Under the pieces are notes generated by a model. That model was not told the origin of the DNA. It saw only the letters and a list, made by a program, of their open reading frames with translations, and did not search any database. Of a DNA stretch of 64,000 bases, positions 36,241-43,818 are shown piece after piece. The stretch's first letter is position 1, and each line of letters starts with the position of its first letter. A program made the position numbers and the translations under genes. The DNA is from Oscillibacter valericigenes Sjm18-20 (GTDB taxonomy: Bacteria > Bacillota > Clostridia > Oscillospirales > Oscillospiraceae), in contig AP012044.1 in the NCBI GenBank assembly GCA_000283575.1, positions 2,914,001 to 2,978,000 of the forward strand. The letters are read 5' to 3'.

Positions 36241-37140
36241 ATGAAGTTCTGTTCGGTAGCGGAAATCGCAAAACAATGGAATCTATCCGAGCGTACCGTT
36301 CGGAATTATTGTGCTGCGGGGAAAATTCCTGAAGCATTTCTGACGGGAAAGACTTGGAATATTCCCGAAATTGCGCAGCGCCCTGTGCGCAGCAATCGGC
36401 ATGACGATGCGCCCAAGACACTGTTGGAATGTCTGCGGCTTGAAGAAACAGCAAAAGTCAGCGGTGGCATTTACCACAAAATTCAGATTGAGCTAACCTA
36501 CAACTCCAACCACATCGAAGGCAGTCGCCTTACTCATGATCAGACCCGCTACATTTATGAAACCAACACCATTGGCGCGAGTGATAGTGCCGTGAATGTA
36601 GATGACATTTTAGAAACGGCCAATCACTTCAAGTGTATCGATATGGTCATTGAGCAAGCAGCACAGCCACTCAGCCAAGCATTTATCAAGCAACTTCACC
36701 GTACTTTAAAAAGCGGAACCAGTGATTCCAGAAAGAATTGGTTTGCGGTTGGCGAGTATAAAAGACTTCCCAACGAAGTGGGCGGAAAAGATACTGCGGC
36801 GCCCGAAGAAGTTTCGGAACGACTTGCGGCGCTTCTAAAAAGATATCGTGAAAGCAAAAGCCAAACGCTGGAAGATCTGATTGCGTTTCATTATGAATTT
36901 GAATCGATCCATCCCTTTCAGGATGGCAACGGGCGTGTCGGCAGATTGATTCTGTTCAAGGAATGCCTGAAATATAATATCGTTCCATTTAGCATTGATG
37001 AAGATCTGAAAATGTTCTATGATCGGGGACTGCATGAATGGAAGTCTGAGCCGGGATATCTGCGTGACACTTGCCTTTCGGCGCAGGATAAGTTTAAGAA
37101 ATACCTGGACTATTTCAAGGTGCCGTACGAGAAAGGCTGA
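36241..37140 (+). CDS. Fic-domain protein with N-terminal helix-turn-helix
   Basis: About 299 residues. A MerR-like helix-turn-helix ('FCSVAEIAKQWNLSERTVRN') is followed by a Fic domain. The catalytic motif is 'HPFQDGNGRVGRL' (HPFxxGNGR), and the inhibitory helix motif (S/T)xxxE(G/N) occurs upstream in 'NSNHIEGSRLT', so it is an autoinhibited class II Fic. Such enzymes AMPylate target proteins. ATG 36241 has AGGGG nine nt upstream; ATG 36235 is too close to it. It stands alone and is followed within 21 nt by repeat copy E. Confidence 0.92.
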   Translation: MKFCSVAEIAKQWNLSERTVRNYCAAGKIPEAFLTGKTWNIPEIAQRPVRSNRHDDAPKTLLECLRLEETAKVSGGIYHKIQIELTYNSNHIEGSRLTHDQTRYIYETNTIGASDSAVNVDDILETANHFKCIDMVIEQAAQPLSQAFIKQLHRTLKSGTSDSRKNWFAVGEYKRLPNEVGGKDTAAPEEVSERLAALLKRYRESKSQTLEDLIAFHYEFESIHPFQDGNGRVGRLILFKECLKYNIVPFSIDEDLKMFYDRGLHEWKSEPGYLRDTCLSAQDKFKKYLDYFKVPYEKG

Positions 37141-37160
37141 TGGAATGCGGCCCGCTGCGC

Positions 37161-37298
37161 CTTCTTTGGTTACAGCCCCGCAAATTTTTAGCGCTCTGCC
37201 TGGTAGATAATCCTTGCATAGCCTCGGCCGCAGAGTTACAATTCGACCGACCAGAGACAAATAGCTGAAACGCAAAACGCTTCCCGCCCAGAGTTGGC
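37161..37298 (+). repeat. Dispersed repeat copy E (long tail type 3)
   Basis: CTTCTTTGGTTACAGCCCCG core followed by about 110 nt that closely match the tail of copy G (42500-42612), including CAGAGTTACAAT, CGACCGACCAGA and AAACGCAAAACGCTTCC blocks, in the same orientation. Confidence 0.75.
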
Positions 37299-37305
37299 GG
37301 TTTTT

Positions 37306-37367
37306 CTTACTCTTTGGCACTCTTTGAAGCACTGTTTCCACGTGTTCCACGTCTGACTGTGGTAATC
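37306..37367 (-). repeat. 62-bp inverted repeat, left copy
   Basis: Reverse complement of 42745-42806 with about 6 differences (GATTACCACAG ... GGAAACAGTGCTTCAAAG ... AGAGTAAG). The two copies face each other around the 5.4-kb segment that holds the MarR and UvrA-like genes. Confidence 0.75.
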
Positions 37368-37399
37368 AGTATTTACACTTATAGTATACTGCTTACGCC

Positions 37400-37569
37400 C
37401 GCCCGTGTTAAGGATGTCGAAGTCGCACAAACCTGTTCCGTATCAGCCTTCATAAGCCTTAACAGAATTGCCGTGATTGTTTCGCCCCGATCTTTATATA
37501 CCGGCGTCACACAAAGTTGACATTATTGACCTGATAAGTATATTGCTCTGCTTTTATTTCTTCCGGCAT
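37400..37569 (-). pseudogene. tnpW: Transposon protein TnpW, frameshifted copy
   Basis: 'MPEEIKAEQYTYQVNNVNF', then after a one-base slip 'VTPVYKDRGETITAILLRLM' and KADTEQ. This parallels the intact tnpW at 59183. Downstream it keeps the TTAACA..GGGCGG and TATA..ATAAGTGTAAATACTG leader that precedes the recombinase at 59.4 kb, but the recombinase is replaced by the 62-bp repeat. Confidence 0.65.
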
Positions 37570-38323
37570 ATTTTCTCCTTCCATAACTCTAAAGTTGATT
37601 TTTTTAAGCCTCCCGCGTCTTGTGGGAAAACACCAGAGGGCAGCACCAGTCAAGGTGCTGCCCTCTAATCTTGCTCCACACTTCGGGACAACTTGGCCGA
37701 AGTCAAAGCTCCGTTCATCAACAAAAGGAACAAACGCGTCGGGAAGTTTTGGATTGTCGCAAGACAGAGAGACCCGACGCGGTGTTCCAAATATGATATT
37801 GCGTACAGATAACCCGGACGAGCGGCGGCTTGTCCGCCCCATAGGAATTTCACCTTTCCCCATTCTAGTGGCAAAGCGTTCTCATTGCCTGCAACGGTTT
37901 TATCACGCTCGGGCTGTGACTGAACGAAAGTATCCGGGTTTGTGTGCTTGATCCGGCGGGGCCAAGTCTCGTCTCGCTTGCGGCATGGACCTTGTCGCTC
38001 TCTCCATCCTCTGGCAATGGATGTCATGACGGGCCTGTCACTTGGCACACGTACCCTTCGTATCCGGGTATCCTTTTATTCAATTTTCAAAGTACAACGA
38101 GGAAAAAGTATTCTCTACTTATTAGGACGGAAAATGGCGTTTTGTGGCCTCCTACTTCTGATAATTTTACAAAAAAATATCCCGAAGCTTTGAACTGTGG
38201 TAACGGTTCCTCCAATAAAGAAAAAAACGACCTCGGGTACATAAATGCCTCCTGTCCCAAAGCCGCAGGGTAAAAATGGGTGCAATTATTACACCCACCA
38301 CTATCTTATTTTTTGAAAACAAG
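37570..38323. other. 750 nt without a supportable gene
   Basis: Two overlapping minus frames contain gene-like stretches ('NENALPLEWGKVKFLWGGQA', 'LPDAFVPFVDERSFDFGQVV') that I cannot assign. They are probably decayed mobile-element coding sequence. GAGGGCAGCACC...GGTGCTGCCCTC (37635-37664) is a strong hairpin. Confidence 0.35.
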
Positions 38324-38362
38324 AAAACGGCGGCTTTGAATTTTTGTTCAAAACCGCCGTTT
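38324..38362. terminator. Terminator hairpin after marR
   Basis: AAACGGCGG.TTTGAA / TTCAAA.CCGCCGTTT stem around a 6-nt loop. It lies 100 nt beyond the marR stop, with A/T tracts on both sides. Confidence 0.55.
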
Positions 38363-38462
38363 GGCTCTCATACAATTAACAGCATAAAATATCGTCTGCC
38401 ATAACCACGGTTTTTTTTATTTACCGTAGGGCAGGTTGGCTTTCGGTATTCGTCTAATCATA

Positions 38463-38885
38463 TCACTGCTTATCGGAATATAATTTTGTAATCTTATTGC
38501 ACATTTCTGAAAAAGATTTTACTTCTTCTATTGTTAATGCTTCTTCAATCAGATTCATAATTTCATTTCCCAAATCTTCAACACGGCTAAGAAATTTTTT
38601 CCCTTCGCTGGTAAGTACAATGTTATAAGAACGGCGATCATCACTGTGCCTCTCCTGGATGATGTACTTTTTTTCTAACAAGCGTTTCGTCAGCTTGGAA
38701 ATGCCAGATTGCGAAATACCCTTCATTTCAGCAAGTTCCTTTGTAGTCTTAGGCCCTTGCTTGTTCAACGTATCCAGAATATAGTATTGCGCTGTTGAAA
38801 CCCCCTCAACATTAAAACGGTTTGTATCAGAAACGATCATACATTGAAAAGGAATATAACTTTCTTCCAGTTCTTTTATAGCCAT
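38463..38885 (-). CDS. MarR-family transcriptional regulator
   Basis: 140 residues with a winged-helix core: 'TAQYYILDTLNKQGPKTTKE', 'LAEMKGISQSGISKLTKRLL', and the wing 'ERHSDDRRSYNIVLTSEGKK'. It lies 12 nt downstream of the UvrA-like gene, so it is probably in the same transcript and represses it, a common arrangement. Confidence 0.88.
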   Translation of the reverse strand: MAIKELEESYIPFQCMIVSDTNRFNVEGVSTAQYYILDTLNKQGPKTTKELAEMKGISQSGISKLTKRLLEKKYIIQERHSDDRRSYNIVLTSEGKKFLSRVEDLGNEIMNLIEEALTIEEVKSFSEMCNKITKLYSDKQ

Positions 38886-38897
38886 TAAAATGACCTC

Positions 38898-41159
38898 CTA
38901 CACGCTCATGACATATTTTTTTAGGTGATTTCCAGTGAGAGAATCTTTGCACTTGATTAAATCCTGTGGTAAACCTATAAACATTATTTTGCCACCATTC
39001 TGCCCGGCATATGGGCCCAAATCGATGATCCAGTCAGCCTTACAGATGATATCCAAATTATGCTCGATTACAATAAGGGTAGAATTTCTTTCCACAAGAC
39101 GATTCATCACGCCAATCAACTGGCTTATATCAGCCATATGCAGACCTGTTGAGGGTTCGTCCAAAACATAAATCTGTCCTCTGTTTTGTAGTTCAGAGGC
39201 CAGTTTAATTCGTTGCAACTCACCGCCGGAAAGTGTGTTCAACGGTTGTCCTAAAGAAATATAAGTGATACCTACATCCGATAACCTTTTGAGTACTGTT
39301 ATAATTTCTCTTTCCTGAAAGAAATCCAATGCCTCCGAAACGGTCATTTTAAGAACGTCGCTAATACTTTTGCCTCTGAGCTTGTATTTCAGTACATCGT
39401 CAGTATAACGATTTCCATGGCATTCTTCACATACTGTGACTATAGTATCCATAAATGCTAAGTCTGTATAAGTAACCCCTAAACCTTTGCAAACGGGACA
39501 AGCTCCATGCGAATTGAAACTAAAAAGGGACGCGCTGACACCGTTACTTTCTGCAAACAGCTTTCTGATAATGTCAAAGATACCTGTGAAGGTTGCTATG
39601 TTGGAACGTTTTGATGCTTGTATGCCTTTTTGATCAATGAAGACAGTTTCAGGATAAAATTGCGGCAACACTTGGTTGATCAGTGTGCTCTTTCCTGACC
39701 CTGCAGCTCCGGTAACGACAGTCATTACACCTTTGGGTATTTTAACTGAAACGTTCTTCAAATTATGAAGTGCTGCATTCTGGATCGACAACCAGCCTTT
39801 CGGGGTACGTACATCGGATTTCAACTCGGGTCTATGCGATAAATACTTACCTGTCAACGTGCCGGAAGTTTTTAAGCCTTGCAAATCACCCTGATAAACA
39901 ATTTGACCTCCCTGAATTCCTGCACCCGGCCCCATATCGATCACATGGTCTGCGATTTTTATCATGTCCGGGTCATGCTCGACGATGAGCACGGTATTTC
40001 CTTTGTCACGCAAAAGCTTCATAAGATCATTTATTTTGCTTATATCATGAGGGTGAAGTCCTATACTGGGTTCATCAAAAATATAAGTGAGATCAGTCAA
40101 ACTGCTGCCTAACTGACAAACCATTTTGATTCTTTGGGATTCCCCGCCTGAAAGGGTGGACGTTTCCCGGCTTAGGCTCAGATAGTCAAGTCCAATCGAA
40201 ACCATATGCTGCAAACGATTCATTAGCTCTGAAACGATTGTAGTAGCCACAGGAGCATGAACCGACCGGACAAAATCCAAAAGTTCGTTTATCTGCATAT
40301 CGGCACATTCCGCAATGCTTTTGCCATTTACCTTACAGGACAGCACCTTATCGTTCAGACGTGTTCCATGGCAGTGTGGGCAAACCTGTCTGGAAACAAA
40401 ACGTTCAATTTCCTTGGTGTATCTTACTTTCTCGCTGTCTTCCTTTTTAAGAAAACTTCGCTCAATACGTGGAATCAGTCCTTCATAAAGGGATGTCTTA
40501 TGCCATTCGGGAGCTGGATTTGTCACCTTGATGCCATCAGCGTGGAGCAGAAGTTTCAACTCTCCGGTAGAGTAGTCTTTGATTTTCTTGTCGTTATCAA
40601 AAAAGCCCGAATGAATATAACGTGTCAGCCGCCAACCACCTGGTTCAAAAGTAGGAAATCGGATAGCTCCCTCGTTCAGCGATTTGCTTTTATCCAGCAG
40701 TCGTTCAATATCAATCGCTTCAATTTTTCCTAGCCCTTGACAATGGCCGCACATTCCGGCTGGATTATTGAATGAGAAAACGTCGGAGTAACCTACGAAG
40801 GGTTTGCCAATCCGTGAAAACAGCAGGCGTAATAACGAATATGTATCTGTAATCGTTCCTACTGTCGACCGGGCATTCCCACCTAACCTTTTTTGATTGA
40901 TAATAAATGCTACCGATAAATTGTCAATTGCATCCACATCGGGCTTCCCGTAGTGTGGCATACGGTGACGAATAAAACTGGTATAGGTTTCATTTAATTG
41001 TCTCTGTGATTCTGCTGCTATTGTATCAAACACTAATGAAGATTTACCCGAACCGGATACACCGGTAAAAACCGTAATTTGCTTTTTGGGTATTTCAACA
41101 TTTATATTTTTTAGGTTTCGTTCTCTGGCTCCCAACACGCGAATGCAATTATCAGACAT
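38898..41159 (-). CDS. UvrA-like ABC-F/UvrA2-type ATPase
   Basis: 753 residues, about 200 shorter than housekeeping UvrA. Two ABC ATPase halves: Walker A 'GVSGSGKSS' and 'GAAGSGKST', signatures 'LSGGESQRI' and 'LSGGELQRI', Walker B 'IFDEPSIGLHPHD' and 'VLDEPSTGLHMAD', and the zinc modules 'CGHCQGLG', 'CPHCHGTR', 'CPVCKGLG', 'CEECHGNR'. The UvrB-binding region is reduced, so it is a UvrA2-like protein. With MarR, drug tolerance by binding or expelling DNA-targeting compounds is a reasonable guess. It is not required to act in excision repair. Confidence 0.88.
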   Translation of the reverse strand: MSDNCIRVLGARERNLKNINVEIPKKQITVFTGVSGSGKSSLVFDTIAAESQRQLNETYTSFIRHRMPHYGKPDVDAIDNLSVAFIINQKRLGGNARSTVGTITDTYSLLRLLFSRIGKPFVGYSDVFSFNNPAGMCGHCQGLGKIEAIDIERLLDKSKSLNEGAIRFPTFEPGGWRLTRYIHSGFFDNDKKIKDYSTGELKLLLHADGIKVTNPAPEWHKTSLYEGLIPRIERSFLKKEDSEKVRYTKEIERFVSRQVCPHCHGTRLNDKVLSCKVNGKSIAECADMQINELLDFVRSVHAPVATTIVSELMNRLQHMVSIGLDYLSLSRETSTLSGGESQRIKMVCQLGSSLTDLTYIFDEPSIGLHPHDISKINDLMKLLRDKGNTVLIVEHDPDMIKIADHVIDMGPGAGIQGGQIVYQGDLQGLKTSGTLTGKYLSHRPELKSDVRTPKGWLSIQNAALHNLKNVSVKIPKGVMTVVTGAAGSGKSTLINQVLPQFYPETVFIDQKGIQASKRSNIATFTGIFDIIRKLFAESNGVSASLFSFNSHGACPVCKGLGVTYTDLAFMDTIVTVCEECHGNRYTDDVLKYKLRGKSISDVLKMTVSEALDFFQEREIITVLKRLSDVGITYISLGQPLNTLSGGELQRIKLASELQNRGQIYVLDEPSTGLHMADISQLIGVMNRLVERNSTLIVIEHNLDIICKADWIIDLGPYAGQNGGKIMFIGLPQDLIKCKDSLTGNHLKKYVMSV

Positions 41160-41204
41160 AGCTCTTCCTTTCCATATACGTGACTTAGTTAATATATGAG
41201 CGGC

Positions 41205-41666
41205 TCAACTATATTTTAGCACTCTTGTACCATAAATGCAATGATTAGGAAAACTCCGTTCGTGGGGGCCATTTCCAAAAAAATCTCTGCACTTTTTTCG
41301 TACCGCCTCTATGGAATCACGCACGGCATATTTAGAGCAGCCGAAGAGCTTTCCGATCTCTGAATAACTCAGTACTTCCAGTGCAGATAGAAGGAATCGC
41401 TGCCTCTGAACCTCGGTGCAGCTTTCCAGCGCCGCTATAATCTCCTGCAAGGTTTCTTTGCGGCAAAGCCACTGTTCCGGGGTTTCTGAATAGCATCTGC
41501 CCTCACGGTTGACTATGTATTCGTCGAACTCCCGCCTGTCCCAATGGCGGCGCTTTTCGTGGGCAAGATTTTCGGCCTTGTGTTCGGATTGGTCAAGGTA
41601 TTCGCAGACCTCAACCGTGACTTCGACGGACACAGCTTGTCCGCCGATTTTGATAAACACCTTCAT
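41205..41666 (-). CDS. Sigma-like helix-turn-helix protein of mobile-element type
   Basis: 153 residues from ATG 41666 (AAAGGA upstream): 'MKVFIKIGGQAVSVEVTVEV', 'CEYLDQSEHKAENLAHEKRR', then a sigma region 4-like HTH 'SALEVLSYSEIGKLFGCSKY' 'AVRDSIEAVRKKCRDFF'. Such proteins are common on Tn916/Tn1549-like elements. The target promoter is unknown. Confidence 0.75.
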   Translation of the reverse strand: MKVFIKIGGQAVSVEVTVEVCEYLDQSEHKAENLAHEKRRHWDRREFDEYIVNREGRCYSETPEQWLCRKETLQEIIAALESCTEVQRQRFLLSALEVLSYSEIGKLFGCSKYAVRDSIEAVRKKCRDFFGNGPHERSFPNHCIYGTRVLKYS

Positions 41667-41742
41667 AATGTTCTGTCCTTTCTGAAAGATTTGAAATTTC
41701 AGAAAGAACAGGGAGGCGAACGGCAGCGTAAAAAAATGGACG

Positions 41743-41777
41743 TAAAAAAGCCCGGCTGAGCAATTGTCAACCGGGCA
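41743..41777 (-). terminator. Terminator upstream of the sigma-like gene
   Basis: On the minus strand GCCCGG / CCGGGC around a 15-nt loop, followed by CTTTTTTACG. It should isolate the sigma-like gene from anything upstream. Confidence 0.5.
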
Positions 41778-42141
41778 AAGTGGTATATTAATTGTCTTTG
41801 CTGATCCTGATAATGGGTTGATCGTTCCATCTGCCGAAGATAAGCCAAAGAGCAATAAGTTCGTATTGCCCTTTGAACTGTCTGAATACTACCGTGCCGG
41901 CGCCAGCGTGATATATTATCAGCACAAGGCCCGGAGGCAGGACGAGTTCTATGTGGAGCAAAATAAACGATTGCTTTTGTCAGGGGCGTTTCCCGGTGCG
42001 AAGGAACTTGGTCTGAAATTCAAAACCACATCTCAGCGATACTATTTTTTTCTCATGCAGCCGCAGCACGTCGATACGATGACTCGGTGTGTAAATCAAA
42101 TGATGGAAATGCCCTGGAAAAATCATTTTGTTATCCTGTAG
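41764..42141 (+). pseudogene. C-terminal part of a conserved hypothetical protein
   Basis: About 120 codons 'ILIVFADPDNGLIVPSAE', 'ELSEYYRAGASVIYYQHKAR', 'LGLKFKTTSQRYYFFLMQPQ'. The pattern DPDNG then SVIYYQHKAR belongs to a family of about 200-240 residues seen in phages and islands. The N-terminal half is absent: the frame begins inside a terminator with no Shine-Dalgarno. Confidence 0.5.
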
Positions 42142-42202
42142 TGGTTCCGGGCAAAAGCCTGTCGCAAGAAAAAAAGAGTGTGAAGGACGACTCTTAATGG
42201 TT

Positions 42203-42265
42203 GTATTCTTTGATTACAGCCCCGCAGTTTTTAACCTCAAGCCGCAGGTCGAAAGTTACAAGCTG
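42203..42265 (+). repeat. Dispersed repeat copy F (tail type 2)
   Basis: GTATTCTTTGATTACAGCCC then CGCAGTTTTTAACCTCAAGC, with a tail like copy D. It lies 60 nt after the partial gene at 42141. Confidence 0.65.
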
Positions 42266-42408
42266 GTTCGCATTACAGCCCAAACTGCATAGTACTAATA
42301 TTGCGGAATGCTTGATTTTTTCTTGTGTTTAATATTGCGGATTGTCGAAATTTGGGGCGACATTAAACTTGCGTATATTTCGACGAATGATATAATAATT
42401 TTAGACTG

Positions 42409-42482
42409 CTGGTATAGCTAAGAGACCTGGGGTCATCGTGCTCATAACACGGGAGGGCTCGGTTCGAATCCGAGATGCCACT
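42409..42482 (+). tRNA. tRNA-Met(CAT)-like sequence with abnormal D arm
   Basis: The anticodon arm (TCGTG CTCATAA CACGG, anticodon CAT), variable loop GAGGG and T arm (CTCGG TTCGAAT CCGAG) are perfect. The acceptor stem CTGGTAT/ATGCCAC pairs at six of seven positions, with a C-C mismatch at the end. The D arm cannot form the normal 3-4 bp stem and instead holds GACCTGGGGTC. There is no encoded CCA. A TATAAT lies at 42391-42396. It is either a decaying tRNA or an element-borne tRNA-like RNA. Confidence 0.45.
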
Positions 42483-42499
42483 ATACCGGCGGTCTGTCT

Positions 42500-42612
42500 T
42501 TTCTTTGATTACAGCCCCCCAGATTTTGAGCGCGCTGTCTGCCAGATACTCCTTGCATAACCGCTCCGGCAGAGTTACAATCCAACCGACCAGAAACAAA
42601 AAGCTGAAACGC
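42500..42612 (+). repeat. Dispersed repeat copy G (long tail type 3)
   Basis: CTTTGATTACAGCCCCCCAG core and a 100-nt tail that matches copy E. It starts 18 nt after the tRNA-like sequence. Confidence 0.75.
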
Positions 42613-42670
42613 AAAACGCTTCCAACCCAGAGTTGGTGAAAAACACCAACTTTGCGGAAAGAAGCGTTTT
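42613..42670. repeat. Nested palindrome
   Basis: Outer arms AAAACGCTTC / GAAGCGTTTT and inner arms AGTTGGTG / CACCAACT with a 5-nt loop, in 58 nt. The single-stranded form would be a two-tier hairpin. The equivalent place after copy E (about 37271-37300) keeps only the left outer arm and a short CCGCCCAGAGTTGGCGG stem. Confidence 0.6.
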
Positions 42671-42744
42671 GACCACTTCAATTACTATTTTTTAACAATG
42701 CGGACAGTGGAAACCATTGTGCTGCAATGGTTTTTGACCACATA

Positions 42745-42806
42745 GATTACCACAGACAGACGCGGAACACGCGGAAACAGTGCTTCAAAGAGTGCCAAAG
42801 AGTAAG
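42745..42806 (+). repeat. 62-bp inverted repeat, right copy
   Basis: Pairs with 37306-37367 in opposite orientation. About 60 nt further on lies the tRNA-Pro fragment. Confidence 0.75.
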
Positions 42807-42868
42807 CAAAACCGAGCAGAAACGGCTATAAATGGCTACAAATGAGTGGAAAAAAGTTTGGACAGCAA

Positions 42869-42913
42869 TTTGGGACCATCAGGCCGCAGGTTCGAACCCT
42901 GTCACTCGGGCCA
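42869..42913 (+). other. 3' half of a tRNA-Pro(GGG) gene: attachment-site remnant
   Basis: From the anticodon loop onward the sequence is tRNA: TTGGGAC loop (anticodon GGG), CATCA stem strand, T arm GCAGG TTCGAAC CCTGT, acceptor strand CACTCGG, G and CCA. The 5' half is missing; upstream bases (GGACAGCAA) do not pair with CATCA. Duplicated tRNA 3' ends starting at the anticodon loop are classic products of tyrosine-integrase integration, so this marks one boundary of a genomic island. Confidence 0.65.
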
Positions 42914-42955
42914 AAAAGCCTCTTAAATCAGTTGATTTCAGAGGCTTTTTTTATT
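42914..42955 (+). terminator. Terminator behind the tRNA-Pro fragment
   Basis: AAAGCCTCT ... AGAGGCTTT followed by TTTTT. This would be the tRNA gene's own terminator, carried with the 3' half. Confidence 0.7.
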
Positions 42956-42989
42956 ATAAAGTTCGTATTTTGCATCTGTATTCACTACC

Positions 42990-43015
42990 GGTTTCGAGAA
43001 CACTCGAAACCAGCT
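42990..43015 (+). terminator. Second terminator hairpin
   Basis: GGTTTCGAG / CTCGAAACC with a 4-nt loop, then AGCTTTTTC. Confidence 0.6.
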
Positions 43016-43017
43016 TT

Positions 43018-43047
43018 TTCTTTGTTTATAGCGGCGCAGGATTTGCG
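43018..43047 (+). repeat. Degenerate copy H of the dispersed repeat
   Basis: TTCTTTGTTTATAGCGGCGC then AGGATTTGCG. It matches the core at about 75 percent and is only suggestive. Confidence 0.4.
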
Positions 43048-43154
43048 TATTCAACTGGTGATATCGCGCCATATCGATTAACGATCAACAGATCAGCCAC
43101 AAGCTTTTATGATACTGCCTTGTCCATTGAGCGTTCACCTACATATCTTTGATC

Positions 43155-43248
43155 ATACAATTTGTCCGAACGCAGAGCTTTGGCCACTTCATCTGAAACC
43201 TCGATAGTCTGATCTTCTATGTAATAGTCCCGCAAGTTTATAGTTGTC
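43155..43248 (-). pseudogene. Remnant of the sigma-like gene found intact at 58088
   Basis: 'MTTINLRDYYIEDQTIEVSD' followed by 'EVAKALRSDKLYDQRYVGER' parallels the start of the 58088 gene (MTTINLREFYPWYKEDQF). Similarity stops near 43155, so only about 40 codons remain. The leader with CCTCCACA..TTTTTATAAAAA is conserved too. Confidence 0.7.
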
Positions 43249-43386
43249 ATAAAGGCCTCCACACGTTTAGATTTTTTATAAAAATCCGAATTGTGGAGGT
43301 CCTCTTGCGGTTGGTATTACGGCAAAAACGCACTTAAAAAGAAAGACGCTCAGGCCAAACAGCCAGAGCGCCTTGTTCCCAGATAA

Positions 43387-43812
43387 TTAAGCCCTTTGAG
43401 ATGAGGTTGTAATTGTCCGGTAATCTATATTCCCGAATACTGTGATCTCAGCGCGATAGTTAACTCCAGCCTCCCCGTCGTACAGGACGTAGTTGGCATA
43501 AGCATAGTTATTCGTTGTAGAAAGTTCAGGATTCCGAGTATTATTAAATGTCTTTACCGAAATCCAAGCACCTCTCACTTGCTTCTGGACAACGATTTGA
43601 CTTGCGCCAATTTCATCAATCACGCGGGTGCCGATGACGGTAAAGGAAATTTTGATCGTTCCGCCGCCTTCGCGGGTGACTACGCCGTCATATTTGTTTA
43701 AATAATTACTGGCACGTGTTGAAATCATGGTTGCGGAAGCTGGGACGCAAATGCTCAGTAAAAAAACCAAAACCAGAAGCAGAGATATTCCTTTTGAATA
43801 AAGCTTTCTCAA
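43387..43812 (-). CDS. Small exported beta-rich protein of ECF module 1
   Basis: 141 residues. Starts at TTG 43812 with GAGGAG upstream, 6 nt after the anti-sigma stop. Signal peptide 'GISLLLVLVFLLSICVPASA' (cleaved near residue 27), then about 110 residues predicted as beta strands ('GGGTIKISFTVIGTRVIDEI', 'YRAEITVFGNIDYRTITTS'). It recalls DUF6147-type secreted proteins. The copy at 57527 is 85-90 percent identical, with differences concentrated at residues 75-120. Function unknown. Co-transcription with the anti-sigma gene suggests an exported signal or effector of the envelope response. Confidence 0.75.
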   Translation of the reverse strand: MRKLYSKGISLLLVLVFLLSICVPASATMISTRASNYLNKYDGVVTREGGGTIKISFTVIGTRVIDEIGASQIVVQKQVRGAWISVKTFNNTRNPELSTTNNYAYANYVLYDGEAGVNYRAEITVFGNIDYRTITTSSQRA

Positions 43813-43818
43813 TTCAAT

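Noticed and set aside
42832..43152. 106-codon open frame across the tRNA-Pro fragment (reads DHQAAGSNPVTRAK)
   Set aside because: This phrase is a translation of the tRNA T arm, a familiar spurious gene call.
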